Positions 7,491 to 17,074 of a stretch of 20,181 nt of DNA are shown in pieces. A model generated the notes under the pieces. The model was not told the origin of the DNA, made no database searches, and saw only the letters and a list, made by a program, of their open reading frames with translations. Within the stretch, counting starts at the first letter, position 1. Each line of letters opens with the position of its first letter. Location: contig WHUX01000540.1 of the NCBI GenBank assembly GCA_015179025.1, positions 1-20,181 on the forward strand, written 5' to 3'. The DNA comes from Terfezia claveryi. Its lineage: Eukaryota; Ascomycota; Pezizomycetes; Pezizales; Pezizaceae. Position numbers and translations under genes: made by a program.

Positions 7491-8575
7491 GATCAGCGTA
7501 TACACAGGTCAGCTGTGAATCAGTCACAGATTATAGTGAACCGGATAATTGGGAAAATATTAGTGACGCAGACGAAACCGATTCAGAAAGAGAACTCGTG
7601 ACAGCTGTTTCTACGGTACAGAAACAATTCAACCCTGTAACGGAGTTTCCCTTATTATTTCCCAAGACAATTCCAGGGAATTACCTCCATAAGAAAATTA
7701 ATCACTCTATCAAACCAAAAGCAGGAGCTACTTGGATACCAAAATGGCGACCCTCAGGACATCGATTTAGACAACAAATCCATGACAAATTAGTCGAAGA
7801 AGAAGCATCAGGTCCATATATAGAGTAGAAAATGACACAAATGCTGTAGTCATGTTCACTATCCCTAAACGAGATAAACCGGAAGAAGCCAGACATGTCA
7901 ATGACTGTCGAGACCGCAATTTAGCCGTCGAACCGGACCACACCCCATTGCCAGATATTAATGAAGCAATTGAACTAGTAGCGGAGAATCCCATTTGGAC
8001 TAAGCTCGACTTAGCCGACGGATTTTTTAATATCAGGAACGATGAAGAATCTGAGCAACACTCTACCTTTTTATGTCACATGGATATTTCAGAAGTAGAG
8101 TTATGCAACAAGGGGATCGTAACGCACCTGCTACCATGTTCGCGTTATGCATGAAATTTTTAAGGACATGGTCTATAAAAATTTAATCATCTATATTGAT
8201 GATATTATTATATTCTCTAAAACGTATGAAGAACATGTAGAATTATTGAAGAAAGTACTTCAACGTCTACAGGAGAGAAATTTATCTCAAAGAAAGCAAA
8301 TGCCAGTTCTTTACTCCAAGATTGGAAATCTTAGGACACGTTTTGACATCAGATGGATTACATGTAGACCCGAAGAAGAGGACTACTATATTAACATTTC
8401 CAACTCCTACAAGAAAAAAGGATCTTAGAGGATTCCTTGGAATCGTTAATTATCTCAGCAGATTTATTCCTGACTTGGCATCGTATGCAGCACCCTGTCA
8501 GAACTGCAAGGAGAAACAAAGAAATGGGAATGGACAGATACTCATAACGCAGCGTTTGAAAAACTTAAGGAACTC
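7475..8575 (+). pseudogene. pol: Reverse transcriptase, element A (broken)
   Basis: Pieces in three frames rebuild a Ty3/Gypsy RT. The first (7475-7828) ends in the fingers (EFPLLFPKTIPG, IPKWRPSGHRF). The second (about 7831-8154) has FTIPKRDKPEEARHVNDCRD and WTKLDLADGFFNI, with the first catalytic Asp at 8008-8010. The third (8147-8428) has the YIDD active site at 8192-8203 (IIYIDDIIIFSKTYEEHVE). The thumb follows in a further frame from 8322 (EILGHVLTSDGLHVDPKK, LRGFLGIVNYLSRF). All catalytic Asp residues survive, but at least three frameshifts separate them. The enzyme would copy element RNA to cDNA in particles. Confidence 0.92.
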
Positions 8576-8995
8576 GTGAATTCCCCACATGTTTTAAAAC
8601 CCTGGAATAATGAATCTACTGAACCCAAATATTTAGTCTGTGATGCTAGTGATGTAGGACTAGGATCTTGGATAGGTCAAGGACCGTTGACGCACATCAG
8701 ACCATCATGCTTCCACTCTAGAAAATTTAATCTAGCACAACTCAATTATCCTACCTTTCAAAAGGAATTATTAGCGATTATTGACTCATTAAAATTTTTT
8801 GAAGCACAATTAAGAGGTCACAAGTTCACTATCCTTACGACCACAAACCTTAGTAACCTTCCATACTCAAACGCCTGCAAGTCAAAAATTGAGGCGATGG
8901 CAAGATTACCTAATGGAATTTGATACAGACATACAGCATACGCAGGAAAGGAAAATTTGATAGCAGACGCTCTATCAAGAAAGCATAAATACTTG
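8576..8995 (+). pseudogene. RNase H domain, element A
   Basis: The frame from 8576 gives LVCDASDVGLGSWIG (first catalytic Asp at 8642-8644), SRKFNLAQLNYPTFQKELLA (Glu at 8765-8767) and FEAQLRGHKFTILT. The third catalytic Asp, expected in ILTDHK, is lost: the sequence reads ILTTTN, by an apparent small indel near 8835. After a broken stretch the frame resumes at 8957 with LIADALSRKHKYL, the usual C-terminal end of the Gypsy RNase H region (ADALSR). From there the same frame runs on into the Cys/His-rich module, so the module is fused to Pol rather than being a separate gene. Confidence 0.88.
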
Positions 8996-9580
8996 GACAC
9001 TCCCACCACCGAGGACGATTATATTTCCAACAGCATCGATCCTCCTAACCATACCTACAACCGCAACATCTCTACCAACGCTTTAAGAACTTTCCACTCA
9101 CCAGAAACCTCTACTCAGAACAATATGGTTTCTCGCGGAGCTATCAATTTCAAGCATGTCGACTGCGACTTCAACAAATGTCGTGGAAGAGCCGAAGAAC
9201 TTGGACACCATATCTTCTGTCCATACTTCGAGGGCATCCAGGATGAAGAAAGCGAATATGACATGATGAAGGAAGAAGAGTCCTCAGACGATGAGACTCT
9301 ATCACCATACCAGAAGAAGTTTTCAGCGGGTATGATCGTGTACCCAATATAAACAAGAACAAACCCTTAACAGTTCTTGGACTAAGATATAGGCCTCCAT
9401 CTTCTGAAAACCACAACAAAATACCCTCGCTCCTGAAGAAGCGAAAGAAATTGCTATCGACCTGGCTCATAGCAATTGGCAACAACACAAAAGGATGCAC
9501 TGGTCCTTTTGCCCGATTTTTACTGTCCAGTTCATGGCAGCTCCCACGCCATGAACAACCGCATGTTCACCGTCGAAACA

Positions 9581-9621
9581 TGTGCAATTGCAACCACCAC
9601 GGACATGGCAGTTTGAACTGT
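9581..9621 (+). other. CCHC zinc knuckle 1 of the accessory module (one base short)
   Basis: The sequence TGTGCAATTGCAACCACCAC and what follows encodes Cys-x2-Cys-x4-His-x4-Cys if one T is restored in the ATT run. Element B has that T (19764-19804) but lacks an A further on. Each copy therefore shows one different single-base loss against the same underlying motif, which supports the motif as real in the ancestor. Confidence 0.65.
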
Positions 9622-10080
9622 GACCTGACAGCCTCAGTTCTTAAGAAGGAGAAGGAATTCCTTACGACTCATATTGCGCATATCCTATCCGCAAATGAGC
9701 CTCAAAAGGAACTAGCACCAGTACAACAAACGCCAGCTTATCCACCTCCACCAGCTCTCAGCCGGAAGAAGCTATCCAGGAAATCGGAGAATGGGCAAAA
9801 AGATGATTGCCAACAAGCCGACACACCCACTCTCCAACCCAGCATTCAGTTCAGTAACCCTACCGAACAGATGACAACCGACAAATGGAACAGGAGATCA
9901 TGAATACTCCTGTTGCCCCACAACAACCATGGAATGCACCTCAACAACCAGCTGCAACTGCTAGCAGCAGTAACGCAATTCCAATCAACACCGCGCCGTC
10001 ACTACTCGTTCTAAAAAGAGAGTAGCATTGACGAAGATCTACCCTCTTTCATTCAAGACACCAAGACCTCCAGACAGCGT

Positions 10081-10122
10081 TGTGATTTCTGTAAGTTTTC
10101 AGGACATAATGCTTCTACATGC
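10081..10122 (+). other. CCHC zinc knuckle 2 of the accessory module
   Basis: Uninterrupted 42-bp segment encoding CDFCKFSGHNASTC, a perfect C-x2-C-x4-H-x4-C, followed by KEKK. It has the same spacing as the Gag knuckle at 6931-6972 but lies after RNase H. In element B (19262-19302) the same segment is present with one T missing. Confidence 0.85.
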
Positions 10123-10240
10123 AAGGAGAAGAAACCCACCATCAATGACTTCAACACAAGGATCGAACCGACCCTCAACAAGCTCATTGAAGAGAAACAC
10201 ATCAGCGACGGATTGAAGACGACAAGGACTACTTCATCAC

Positions 10241-11575
10241 ACACTGCTTGACCAAGGTACAGGTATGAAAGCCGCATATCAATCATGCATGAGAGTATGT
10301 CCTATCTGGAAGAACTATTATGATACCTTTGTGAATCGTAAGGATCATAGAAGAAAAGACGGATTTTTGTATGTCAAGAACCGACAAGGACAATGGAGAC
10401 TAGTCTTGCCCTCTACCTTTAACATCGAAGGTAAGAACTATCTCGAATTGGTTATTAAAGATGCACATGAAGCAACCGCTCATGGTGGCATTGAAAAAAC
10501 GATGAAATATCTTACTGACCGATATGATTGCCAGTCCTTTGCAGAACCAACTAAGGACTATATCAGAAGTTGTGATACTTGTCAACGGACAAAGTATTCC
10601 AACAAGGCGCCACTTGGACTCGTAACCCCATTACATGTACCAAGCAGGCCATGGACTGACATATCGATGGATTTTCTTAAAGTAGCACCTGTGTTTACTA
10701 AGTGTTCAATTTTGTACCCGAATATTCCTGTTGAAGAAGATCATTAGTTTGTATTTCACGACTTTGGACGATTGTCGATAGACAATCAGGATTCAAGTTT
10801 CTTATTCCTGTCTCAGATAATTTCACAGCAGAACAATGTACTGCTACCTTTGATACTCATGTAGTCCCGACTATGGGATACCCTTTCTGTATTGTTTTTG
10901 ACCGCGACACTCTTTTTATGTCAACGCACTTTCAAGATTGGGCTAGGAATAAAGGAATCAAGTTGGAACCGTCCACCCATATCATCCACGTGCAGACGGA
11001 CAATCGGAAATTGTGAACAAAGAAATTCTACAAGTAGCAAGAGCCTGTAAAATCGAAGGATTTGATTGGCTACAGAAACTACCAGAGATACAGTTGAAAC
11101 TCAACTCTAGGTATAATGCCGCTAGACAGAATAGTCCCTTTTCCACACTATTTGGATTTAATGCACATCTTGGCTATCGATACTTCCATACCCCATTAAT
11201 GCATATGTACCAGCAAATGAACGTCATGAGGTAACGTCTAAAAACCTATATGACGCCAAGAAGACTCAAGCATCTCAAGCGAACAAACGACTACCCAATA
11301 TAGCCAAATTTTCAGTCGGACAACAAGTTATGCTTTCCTCAGAAAATATCAACCTATCGAATGTCTCACCCAACTCAAACCAAAATGGCTAGGCCCATTT
11401 CCCATTATTTCTAGTAATCGGAAACGTAATAACTATAGCCTAGACCTATCAGTCAACCTGACCTCCACCTCATATATAATACTTTTCATATTAGCAAACT
11501 CAAACCATACTACAAAAACGATCCCACCCAGTTCCCTCACAGACAATCTCAGGAACCAGGACCAATTCAAGAGAT
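10241..11575 (+). pseudogene. Integrase (HHCC, DDE core, GPY/F), element A (broken)
   Basis: The frame from 10265 gives a Gypsy integrase N-domain with His at 10466-10468 and 10481-10483 (DAHEATAHGG) and Cys at 10571-10573 and 10580-10582 (CDTCQRTK). The core follows: Asp1 in DISMDF at 10670-10672, Asp2 in FDRDTLF at 10900-10902, Glu in DGQSE at 11007-11009. The GPY/F module appears at 11385-11400 (KWLGPFPI). All catalytic residues remain, but the frame breaks near 10745 (two bases fewer than B, giving a TAG), near 10985 (one base lost beside the PRADGQSE motif), at about 11175, 11370, 11450 and 11570. The enzyme would insert cDNA; the chromodomain behind it would guide it. Confidence 0.93.
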
Positions 11576-11722
11576 CGTTATGAAGTTGAAAAGGTATTAG
11601 AATTCAGAACAGCTCCTCGAACTGGAGAAAGACAATATAAGGTCAGATGGCTAGGATACACTCCTAAATATGATTCCTGGGTAAACGCCAAGGATATCAC
11701 CACCGAAATTCTTCAAGACTTC
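11576..11722 (+). other. Chromodomain at the integrase C-terminus, element A
   Basis: Open over 49 codons: RYEVEKVLEF, then QYKVRWLGYTPKYDSWV. The aromatic residues at the usual methyl-lysine cage positions (Tyr of YEVEK, Trp and Tyr of RWLGY) are all present. In chromoviruses this domain targets integration to chromatin with methylated histone H3, usually H3K9me. The clustering and nesting of elements in this window fit that behaviour. It is nearly identical to the copy at 17658-17807 in element B. Confidence 0.9.
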
Positions 11723-11968
11723 TGGATGACCGGAAGTATGGAAGACACATTCAAGAGACGTCGAAGGACTAAAGGAAAATAAGGACACGAACCAGAGATG
11801 AGACCCGAGCTCTCATCCAACAAGAACGAGATAGAATCATGAGTCAAGGAAACACTAAGGATATTCACGTTAATGCTAATGTATTAACAATGCATCAAAT
11901 CTTAGACGTATGGAAACCAATATGGCAGAGCGAAGAAGTAAGGATAGGAAATCCTTCTATGTGGGAAG
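11723..11968 (+). pseudogene. Integrase C-terminal tail and pre-LTR region, element A
   Basis: After the chromodomain the frame gives FWMTGSMEDTFKRRRRTKGK and then a TAA, where element B has CAA. Beyond it the reading DETRALIQQERDRIMSQGNT, then KDIHVNANVLTMHQIL, runs on in a frame one base away; B has the missing base. I infer an ancestral integrase tail of about 80 residues, basic then helical, that ended close to the LTR. The last bases before the LTR, GTGGGAAG at 11961-11968, are a short purine-rich run that could be the polypurine primer for plus-strand synthesis; B has GTGGGGAAG. Confidence 0.55.
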
Positions 11969-12162
11969 TGTAATGGAGAACGTTGTTTCATTGCTTATAT
12001 AATTGATTATATACTTTTGTATTTCCTATATTACTACTATGTTATGTAACTAAGCTCTCGGTTGAAGGACTAGCCTTCTACCACCTCCTATTGCTTTATA
12101 AGCGTCCATAGCACGCGGAATCTGCCATGGGAAGTTCCATGGCACTTGCCATATGAAACACC

Positions 12163-12261
12163 CTCATTATGGCGCGTGACCTCTGTTTAAGGCGTGTGAC
12201 TCATTACTATGGCCACATGACCATCGTTTAGGTGTGTGACTCATTACATGGCCACATGACC
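12163..12261 (+). repeat. U3 tandem repeat, two full units (3' LTR of A)
   Basis: A degenerate unit is followed by two full units 40 bp apart, with TGACTCA at 12197-12203 and 12237-12243. The second unit has CATTACATGG where the first has CATTACTATGG, so it is not an exact copy. Confidence 0.88.
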
Positions 12262-12338
12262 CCTTTTGTACAGCGCACCACCTTCTGGTGTGCCACCCTT
12301 TATTGTATTTATTCCTTAGTCATCAGATCTCAGAGGAG

Positions 12339-12346
12339 TATAAATA
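12339..12346 (+). promoter_or_regulatory. TATA box of element A 3' LTR
   Basis: TATAAATA in the same context as in the 5' LTR. If active here it would drive transcription rightward, out of A and across element C, antisense to C and then to B. Confidence 0.55.
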
Positions 12347-12638
12347 GGCCGCTGGATTCCCTCTGGAATCCACAGAAAGACAAGAAGCAACCAAGCAAGC
12401 CTTCAGAGCAAGCAAGCCTATATTCCGATCAGATCAAGATCATATAGCTTAGATAGCACAAATCATATAAGATAGATTACACCAGTTAATTACTGTTCCC
12501 TTAGGAACGTCCCACATAGTAATCTCCCTACCCTTCTGAGGTCTTACCTCAGCAGAACCGAAATACACAAACGTCCGTGCCTACGGATATAGATTGTATA
12601 AACGGTACGAATGAATACTGTCTAGTACATTCATTACA

Positions 12639-13250
12639 TTGTCTATGTTGACAAAAAGTTATTCTGTTAGTTTTGCATACCAACGAGTCGAATTTCTTTT
12701 GGGTATAATAATCAATATATACAACTATTCCTCGGTCAATTCATTCCGATAGAATATTGTTAACATGTTGCTGGAAAACAGATGGTGCATTAGTTAGCCA
12801 AAAGGCATAACTGTATATTGTATAAGCCATATCTTGTCTTGAATGCTGTTTTCCACTCATCTCCAGCGCTATTCTGAGTAGGTTAAACTCGAGTTTGAGA
12901 TCGAGTTTGAGAAAAACCTGTGAAGTACCAACTTGTTCCATTAGGTAGTCATAAATGGTAGGGATACTTGTTTTTTTTGTTATGCATTGAGCCCTCTATA
13001 GTCTACAACTATTCTGAGCTTGCCATTTAGCTGTTTGGCAAAGAATATAGGAGCGCCAGCACTGCTTTTGCTCGTCTTATCTTGCCGGTTCGGAGCATCT
13101 TATCTAGGTATTCTTTTAGAAGCTCCAATTAATCAGGGGAGAGGGAGTATAGTTTTCTGACAGGGGACTCTTTCCTTCTTCTAACTCAATTATCATGTCT
13201 TGTGGACCATGCATGGGAAAGGCAGATTGAACTCCTTTCCAAAGATTTTT
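12639..13250 (-). pseudogene. pol: Reverse transcriptase fragment, element C
   Basis: On the minus strand the fingers (FAKQLNGKLRIVVDYRGLNA, about 12985-13045) and palm are visible. The stretch 12741-12941 reads QVFLKLDLKLEFNLLRIALE and LTNAPSVFQQHVNNILSE, with the first catalytic Asp in KLDLK and the LTNAP motif. The YIDD site near 12690 is degraded to VYIDY. Sequence ends about 17 codons later at the boundary with element A. Stops lie before and after the palm. Clearly Gypsy RT, not functional. Confidence 0.87.
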
Positions 13251-13289
13251 ACAAAATCCCTATACTGGATTGGCAATCGATCAGCAAGT

Positions 13290-13640
13290 TCATGAATTTT
13301 TCAGTACTATTATTTTCATAACCTTGTGAACGTCTCCATTAATGAACTTCTGATAATCCCATTCCCCTATTTCAATAATCGACATATTGAGTCTCTGCAA
13401 GTACTTTGTCAAAGTTAGCAAAATCAGTAACCTCCTCGATTTCAATACTCTTTTGAGCTTGAGTCCATAAGGAGTGGAAACTTGTAGCTTATCACAATTG
13501 GCTTTAATCCAATCCATCCCCAAAATGAGTGAAGACTGGTTCAAGGTATCAACCTCAGTTACTAGGTCAAGATTTATTTTTTCCGATCTTGCATCTGAAC
13601 CTCATCTGCAGGTTCTGAACCTGCACTATGCCAGAATCTG
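13290..13640 (-). pseudogene. Aspartic protease fragment, element C
   Basis: On the minus strand the catalytic motif appears as LFSDSGIVQVQNL near 13600-13640, followed by a broken stretch, then QSSLILGMDWIKANCDKLQV from 13544, the ILGMDWL motif of Gypsy proteases, with an open frame to 13290. The canonical Asp-Ser-Gly is kept, unlike in element A. The two parts are in different frames with stops between them. Confidence 0.75.
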
Positions 13641-14379
13641 AGAATAGCCGCGCTCTCTAATCTGAGTCTTTTCTCTTCTTAACTCAAGGCAGCATCATCT
13701 GTTCAATGAAAGAAGAATCAAAAATCGTGCTTCTGTACTAGTATGACTAAAGTATTAATGAAATTTCGTTTTATTTCCTCCTATATCTAAGATAACTTAA
13801 TAGAGATAAGAATTTTATCCTTTACTTCAATACCTTGTACCCGATTTTCCTACCAAAGAGAGATCTTTATTCCATCCTATAAATATCCAGCACTGCTACC
13901 TTTCATAGTCTTTTTCTAGTGCCCAATATAAGGAGCCCCTCATCATCAGCTTTTCTTTTTATCCCTTTTTTGCATTTTTATTTGATAAAGAAAGAGAAGA
14001 AATAGCAGAAGAAGACAAATTGTGAAAACAAAACTAATCAAAACTGGGTCAATATCCATAGTTCCCTTTATGTTCCTCTTCCAACTGCCAACAGAGATGC
14101 CATTCCTTATAATACAAATAGAAAACCAATCTATGAGACTATCCGACCTGACATACTAGATAGCCATATCTCTAACAGTCCAATTTCCCTATAATCCAAC
14201 TCATCTTACTAACGATGTGCCCAAACTGAACCTCAAGTGTCACTACTACAGCCGCTCCTGCAGACACTGCCCACTTTCTTTAGCTCCTCCTTTCCTTTCC
14301 CTTTCCCTTACCTTTATTTCCATAATCTTCCAACCATTAAACAGTCACCCATCATATGATTTTATCCCATACTTAGTAC
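13641..14379 (-). other. Gag-protease interval of element C, no clear gene
   Basis: This stretch lies between the gag and protease remnants of C and should hold the end of Gag. I see only short broken frames. Purine-rich minus-strand runs around 14270-14310 (from CTTTCC runs on plus) would encode Lys/Glu/Arg-rich peptide. Plus-strand open frames here have no family signal and I do not call them. Confidence 0.45.
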
Positions 14380-16165
14380 TATCTGTCCTTTTCCGAGCCT
14401 TTCATAGCATATATATGCTATCTTGCCAGGCTCTTTTGCTTCTTGAGGAGTATCGACTTGGATTTAGCTTTCATTGGCTTAGTTTTGCCTTTTACTTTTG
14501 GTAATCAGTCTTTAGATTTCAGATTTCTTTTAGGTAGTTTAGGGGTATTGGGTACCTCCTTTTTGTACCAGCAGCCTGTTCTTTTTGACGGAACTAGCTC
14601 TGTGATGTATCTCCAAACCTTTCATACTCAACCTAAGACCGGCATTAGCAATAGCCTAAAAGTACATTTCTATACTTACTAGCACTTTATCGAGAATGTC
14701 TTTGTCAGTACTGACTCAACCATATGGCCGAGTCTCAGACTGAATAGCACTAATCAGGTGCTCCCAGAGCTGTTCTTTAGTAGTTCCACTACCAACTGAT
14801 AACCCTGACATAAGCAATGAAATCTTTTATCAACTCACCTTTCTTCTGGAATCCTTCTGAAGGGAGACCTTCACATCCCACTTCTCATGCTGTTCTGGTG
14901 TGCGTTTATGAATTCACGTTTAAAGACATTAAACGTATCCCATTCAACCCATCCAGAGTTAGCATCTGGTGTTCGCTTATATTGGTTCGCATAATACCAG
15001 GTGCTCACATCTCCTGAAAGTAGATCTGCTATAAACAGGATTTTTTCGCTATGAGTAGAGTACGTTAGCGCATGTGTTCAAAGGTGTGGTCTACCTTCAT
15101 CAGAAATTCCTTCAGCTCACTTGAAGTTCCATCGAACTTCGGAGGTAGGGGGAGGTTTCAGAGTTCTTTCTCATCAGAAAGAAATCGGGTTTTCTTTTGT
15201 AGAGGTAGAGATAGTGGAGGAGGTGGAGGTGGTCCTAGACCTGTTGGAGTGCCGCGGATGATGAAATCTTCAATATCATCATCGATTGATCGAGTTCATT
15301 TAGGTGGGCGCTATTAGCCAAGTGGCTGGTCTTGCAGGTCTTTGAGCTTTCGTTTGTGAGTTTCAATTCTGCAAGAGAGTTCTTCTACTGATTCCTTATT
15401 AGTCTCACAACTGCGGATACGATCATCTTGTTTTTGTTTGATCACTTTCTGTGCCCAATCACTCAGCTTGCCCACATCTGCTTTTATACCATTAAACTCT
15501 ACTCTAGCTGCATCGATTATCACCCCGTATCCTCCTTGAGCTTTTTTGTTAGTTCCAGCCTCTGAATTTCTAACGTTTCTTTGATCCAAACTGTTAGACG
15601 TTTTACTGCATCCTCTTGACCATCCATTTATCCCTTTAGGACAGCTACTTCTTCAGTTACCTGTTGTCATAGGAACTTCAAATTATCTTAAGTAGTTTTA
15701 GCTCCATTGAATATAATAGTATGAACTTCTTGGGCTTGTTTTAGAAAACCAGCCTGAGCATTTAGACCTTCCGTAAGGTTCATGATCTCAGCTCTTTGCT
15801 AGTCGAATTCTGTGGCTCCATCACGGACTATTCTAGCCAATAATTCATCATATTCTTGTTGGCTTAGTCCTGTATGAAGTGGTCAAATAGGACGTAGAGG
15901 TGGTTGTGCGGGGTGGCATTGTGAAGAAGTATTACTGGCTGTTCGACGAGGTGGTCTTCGAGATAGTAGGCCAAATCGATCGATTAAGCCAGGATGTAAT
16001 GATTGTAGTTTATCTGGAATATATATGGAGTGTCTTGACGATTCTATCCTACAAGATAGAATATCCTCCATTGGGATATCAATAAGATTATCTTCCGTAT
16101 CAGTATCTGATTGTGGAAGATTATGTGGTCTTTGTGTGCTGACATGGAATATGACATCTAGGAAT
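14380..16165 (-). pseudogene. gag: Gag remnant, element C
   Basis: On the minus strand, an ATG at about 16150 starts a Gag-like leader that shifts frame at once into QSDTDTEDNLIDIPMED and, to 15883, IYIPDKLQSLHPGLIDRFG and an Arg/Pro/Ser tail. An open stretch at 15314-15589 is Lys/Glu-rich, likely helical or coiled (VEELSCRIETHKRKLKDLQD). The capsid core is at about 14920-15110: FLMKVDHTFEHMR, ADLLSGDVSTWYYANQYK, WVEWDTFNVFKREFINAH, typical of retrotransposon Gag. Near 14400-14440, ICYERLGKGQ aligns by spacing with a CCHC knuckle but keeps only the first Cys. Heavily broken by shifts and stops. Confidence 0.7.
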
Positions 16166-16252
16166 GTGAGGGGTTTGTAGTGCTGGCAAGGCCCTCTTGG
16201 TGTCTATAAACTAGATTTGATTTGAGTATATAGTAAATGAAACGAGAATCAC

Positions 16253-16692
16253 TAGCTACAAAGTAATATTATGAGGGCCCTATTAACTAATAGTGCTCTT
16301 GCAACTATTAGGACGGCCGTAATTTACTGCAGTAACGATATCTATTCCGCAATACAGAATATCAATCCTATAGCAGTAAAGTTTAGTCCAATAGTAGTTC
16401 CTTATGAGGGATCTTATTTCACAATACAAAATATCTCCTATGTCGCTTAAATGTAAAGTTAACTCAAGACTTAGAACTTTGTAGGCTTCGTATACTCAAG
16501 GTGCTCTTGCTTTCGAATACTCGCTGGTGGTAGAATAAATTCAACTGGAACTACTTGCACTATTTATATCCCGCGGTGTTCGTAGATATTCTTATAATAA
16601 AAATATTTTATAAAACATGGGCCTACCTGTCACCTCGGAATTCCTTCCTAAGTGTTATGCCATCCACACGTTTGTTAATGCAGTTGCTATCT
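16253..16692 (-). repeat. LTR-C copy, 5' LTR of element C (truncated by element B)
   Basis: Inverted match of 3282-3720, lying just upstream of element C's gag on the minus strand. The TATA box, read on minus, is at 16561-16568. Its outer part is missing because element B begins at 16693, immediately after the bases that read AGATAGCAACTG on minus; the plus copy continues upstream of that same point, so B's insertion site can be read from it. Confidence 0.75.
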
Positions 16693-16987
16693 TGTAATGA
16701 ATGGTACTAGACAGTATTCATTCGGTACCGTTTATACAATCTATATCCGTAGGCACGGATGTTTGTGTATTTCGGTTCTGCTGAGGTAAGACCTCAGAAG
16801 GGTAGGGAGATTACTATGTGGGACGTTCCTGAAGGGAACAGTAATTAACTGGTGTAATCTATCTTATATGATTTGTGCTATCTAAGCTATATGATCTTGA
16901 TCTGATCGGAATATAGGCTTGCTTGCTTTGAAAGCTTGCTTCTTATCTTTCTTTCTTTCTGTAGATTCCAGAGGGAATCCAGCGGCC

Positions 16988-16995
16988 TATTTATA
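16988..16995 (-). promoter_or_regulatory. TATA box of element B LTR
   Basis: TATAAATA on the minus strand in the same context as in element A. Transcription from it would run leftward over element C in its sense direction and then antisense into element A. Confidence 0.55.
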
Positions 16996-17074
16996 CTCCT
17001 CTGAGATCTGATGACTAAGGAAATAAATACAATAAAGAGTGGCACACCAGAAGGTGGTGCGCTATACAAAAGGG

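Larger units (their letters stand above)
8996..10240 (+). pseudogene. Accessory Cys/His-rich module between RNase H and integrase, element A
   Basis: About 415 residues occur where other Gypsy pols have a short linker. In order: a Ser/Thr/Asn/Pro-rich lead (9000-9124); Cys/His cluster I from the Met at 9125 (FKHVDCDFNKCRGR then GHHIFCPYF); an acidic run (9236-9300); a segment with TVLGLRYRPPSS and, in copy B, EEAKEIAIDLAHSNWQQHK; cluster II (WSFC...YCPVHGSSH); a CCHC knuckle at 9581-9621; a Lys/Glu-rich probable helix (VLKKEKEFL); Pro/Gln-rich linkers; a second CCHC at 10081-10122; then a charged tail into integrase. Element B has the same module in the same place. Frameshifts near 9350, 9510, 9590 and 9770 break it here. 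Function unknown: RNA/DNA binding like a second nucleocapsid is the simplest inference. Confidence 0.75.
3766..12638 (+). mobile_element. Element A: full-length chromodomain Ty3/Gypsy retrotransposon
   Basis: About 8.9 kb bounded by near-identical direct LTRs (3766-4402 and 11969-12638) with TGTAATG...CATTACA ends. Between them lie, in order, leader, gag with zinc knuckle, protease, RT, RNase H, a Cys/His-rich module, integrase and chromodomain: a chromovirus layout with one extra block. The LTRs differ by only about four transitions, several single-base gaps and one 40-bp repeat unit, so insertion looks recent. Yet the genes are broken by many frameshifts and stops. There is no target-site duplication (ACTTG before, TTGTC after), and the two flanks belong to different contexts, which points to a rearrangement or an ectopic exchange after insertion. 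Confidence 0.93.
11969..12638 (+). repeat. 3' LTR of element A
   Basis: 670 bp with the same TGTAATG...CATTACA ends as the 5' LTR. It has two full 40-bp U3 units instead of one, a TATA box at 12339-12346, and the same hairpin set. Against both other LTRs it lacks single bases at several places (in GAAGACACC, GGCCGCG, TATTTCC, GGTACCG and AGTACCATT), mostly in two- or three-base runs. The base after it is the start of element C sequence. Confidence 0.95.
12639..16692 (-). mobile_element. Element C: older degenerate Ty3/Gypsy element
   Basis: Read on the minus strand from 16692: LTR-C, gag, protease and RT to just after the YIDD position, where it stops against the 3' LTR of element A. RNase H, integrase and the 3' LTR are absent here. 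Many stops and shifts, and its AT-richness, suggest it is older than A and B. Its LTR was split by element B at 16692/16693. Its lost 3' part may have been removed by rearrangement; element D at 1-1500 starts at nearly the RT position where C ends, but differs in base composition. Confidence 0.85.

Noticed and set aside
8996..10240. The Cys/His module as a captured host gene with its own promoter
   Set aside because: It is continuous in frame with the end of RNase H, and no start signal, intron or promoter is visible. A Pol-internal domain is simpler.
14217..14682. Plus-strand open frames rich in Leu/Phe/Ser, membrane-like
   Set aside because: They lie opposite the gag remnant of element C. 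Purine-rich Lys/Glu codons on the minus strand give such Leu/Phe-rich antisense readings.
15072..15317. Plus-strand open frame with Arg/Gly-rich run
   Set aside because: It is the reverse of a Pro/Thr-rich part of element C's gag, between the capsid and coiled segments.
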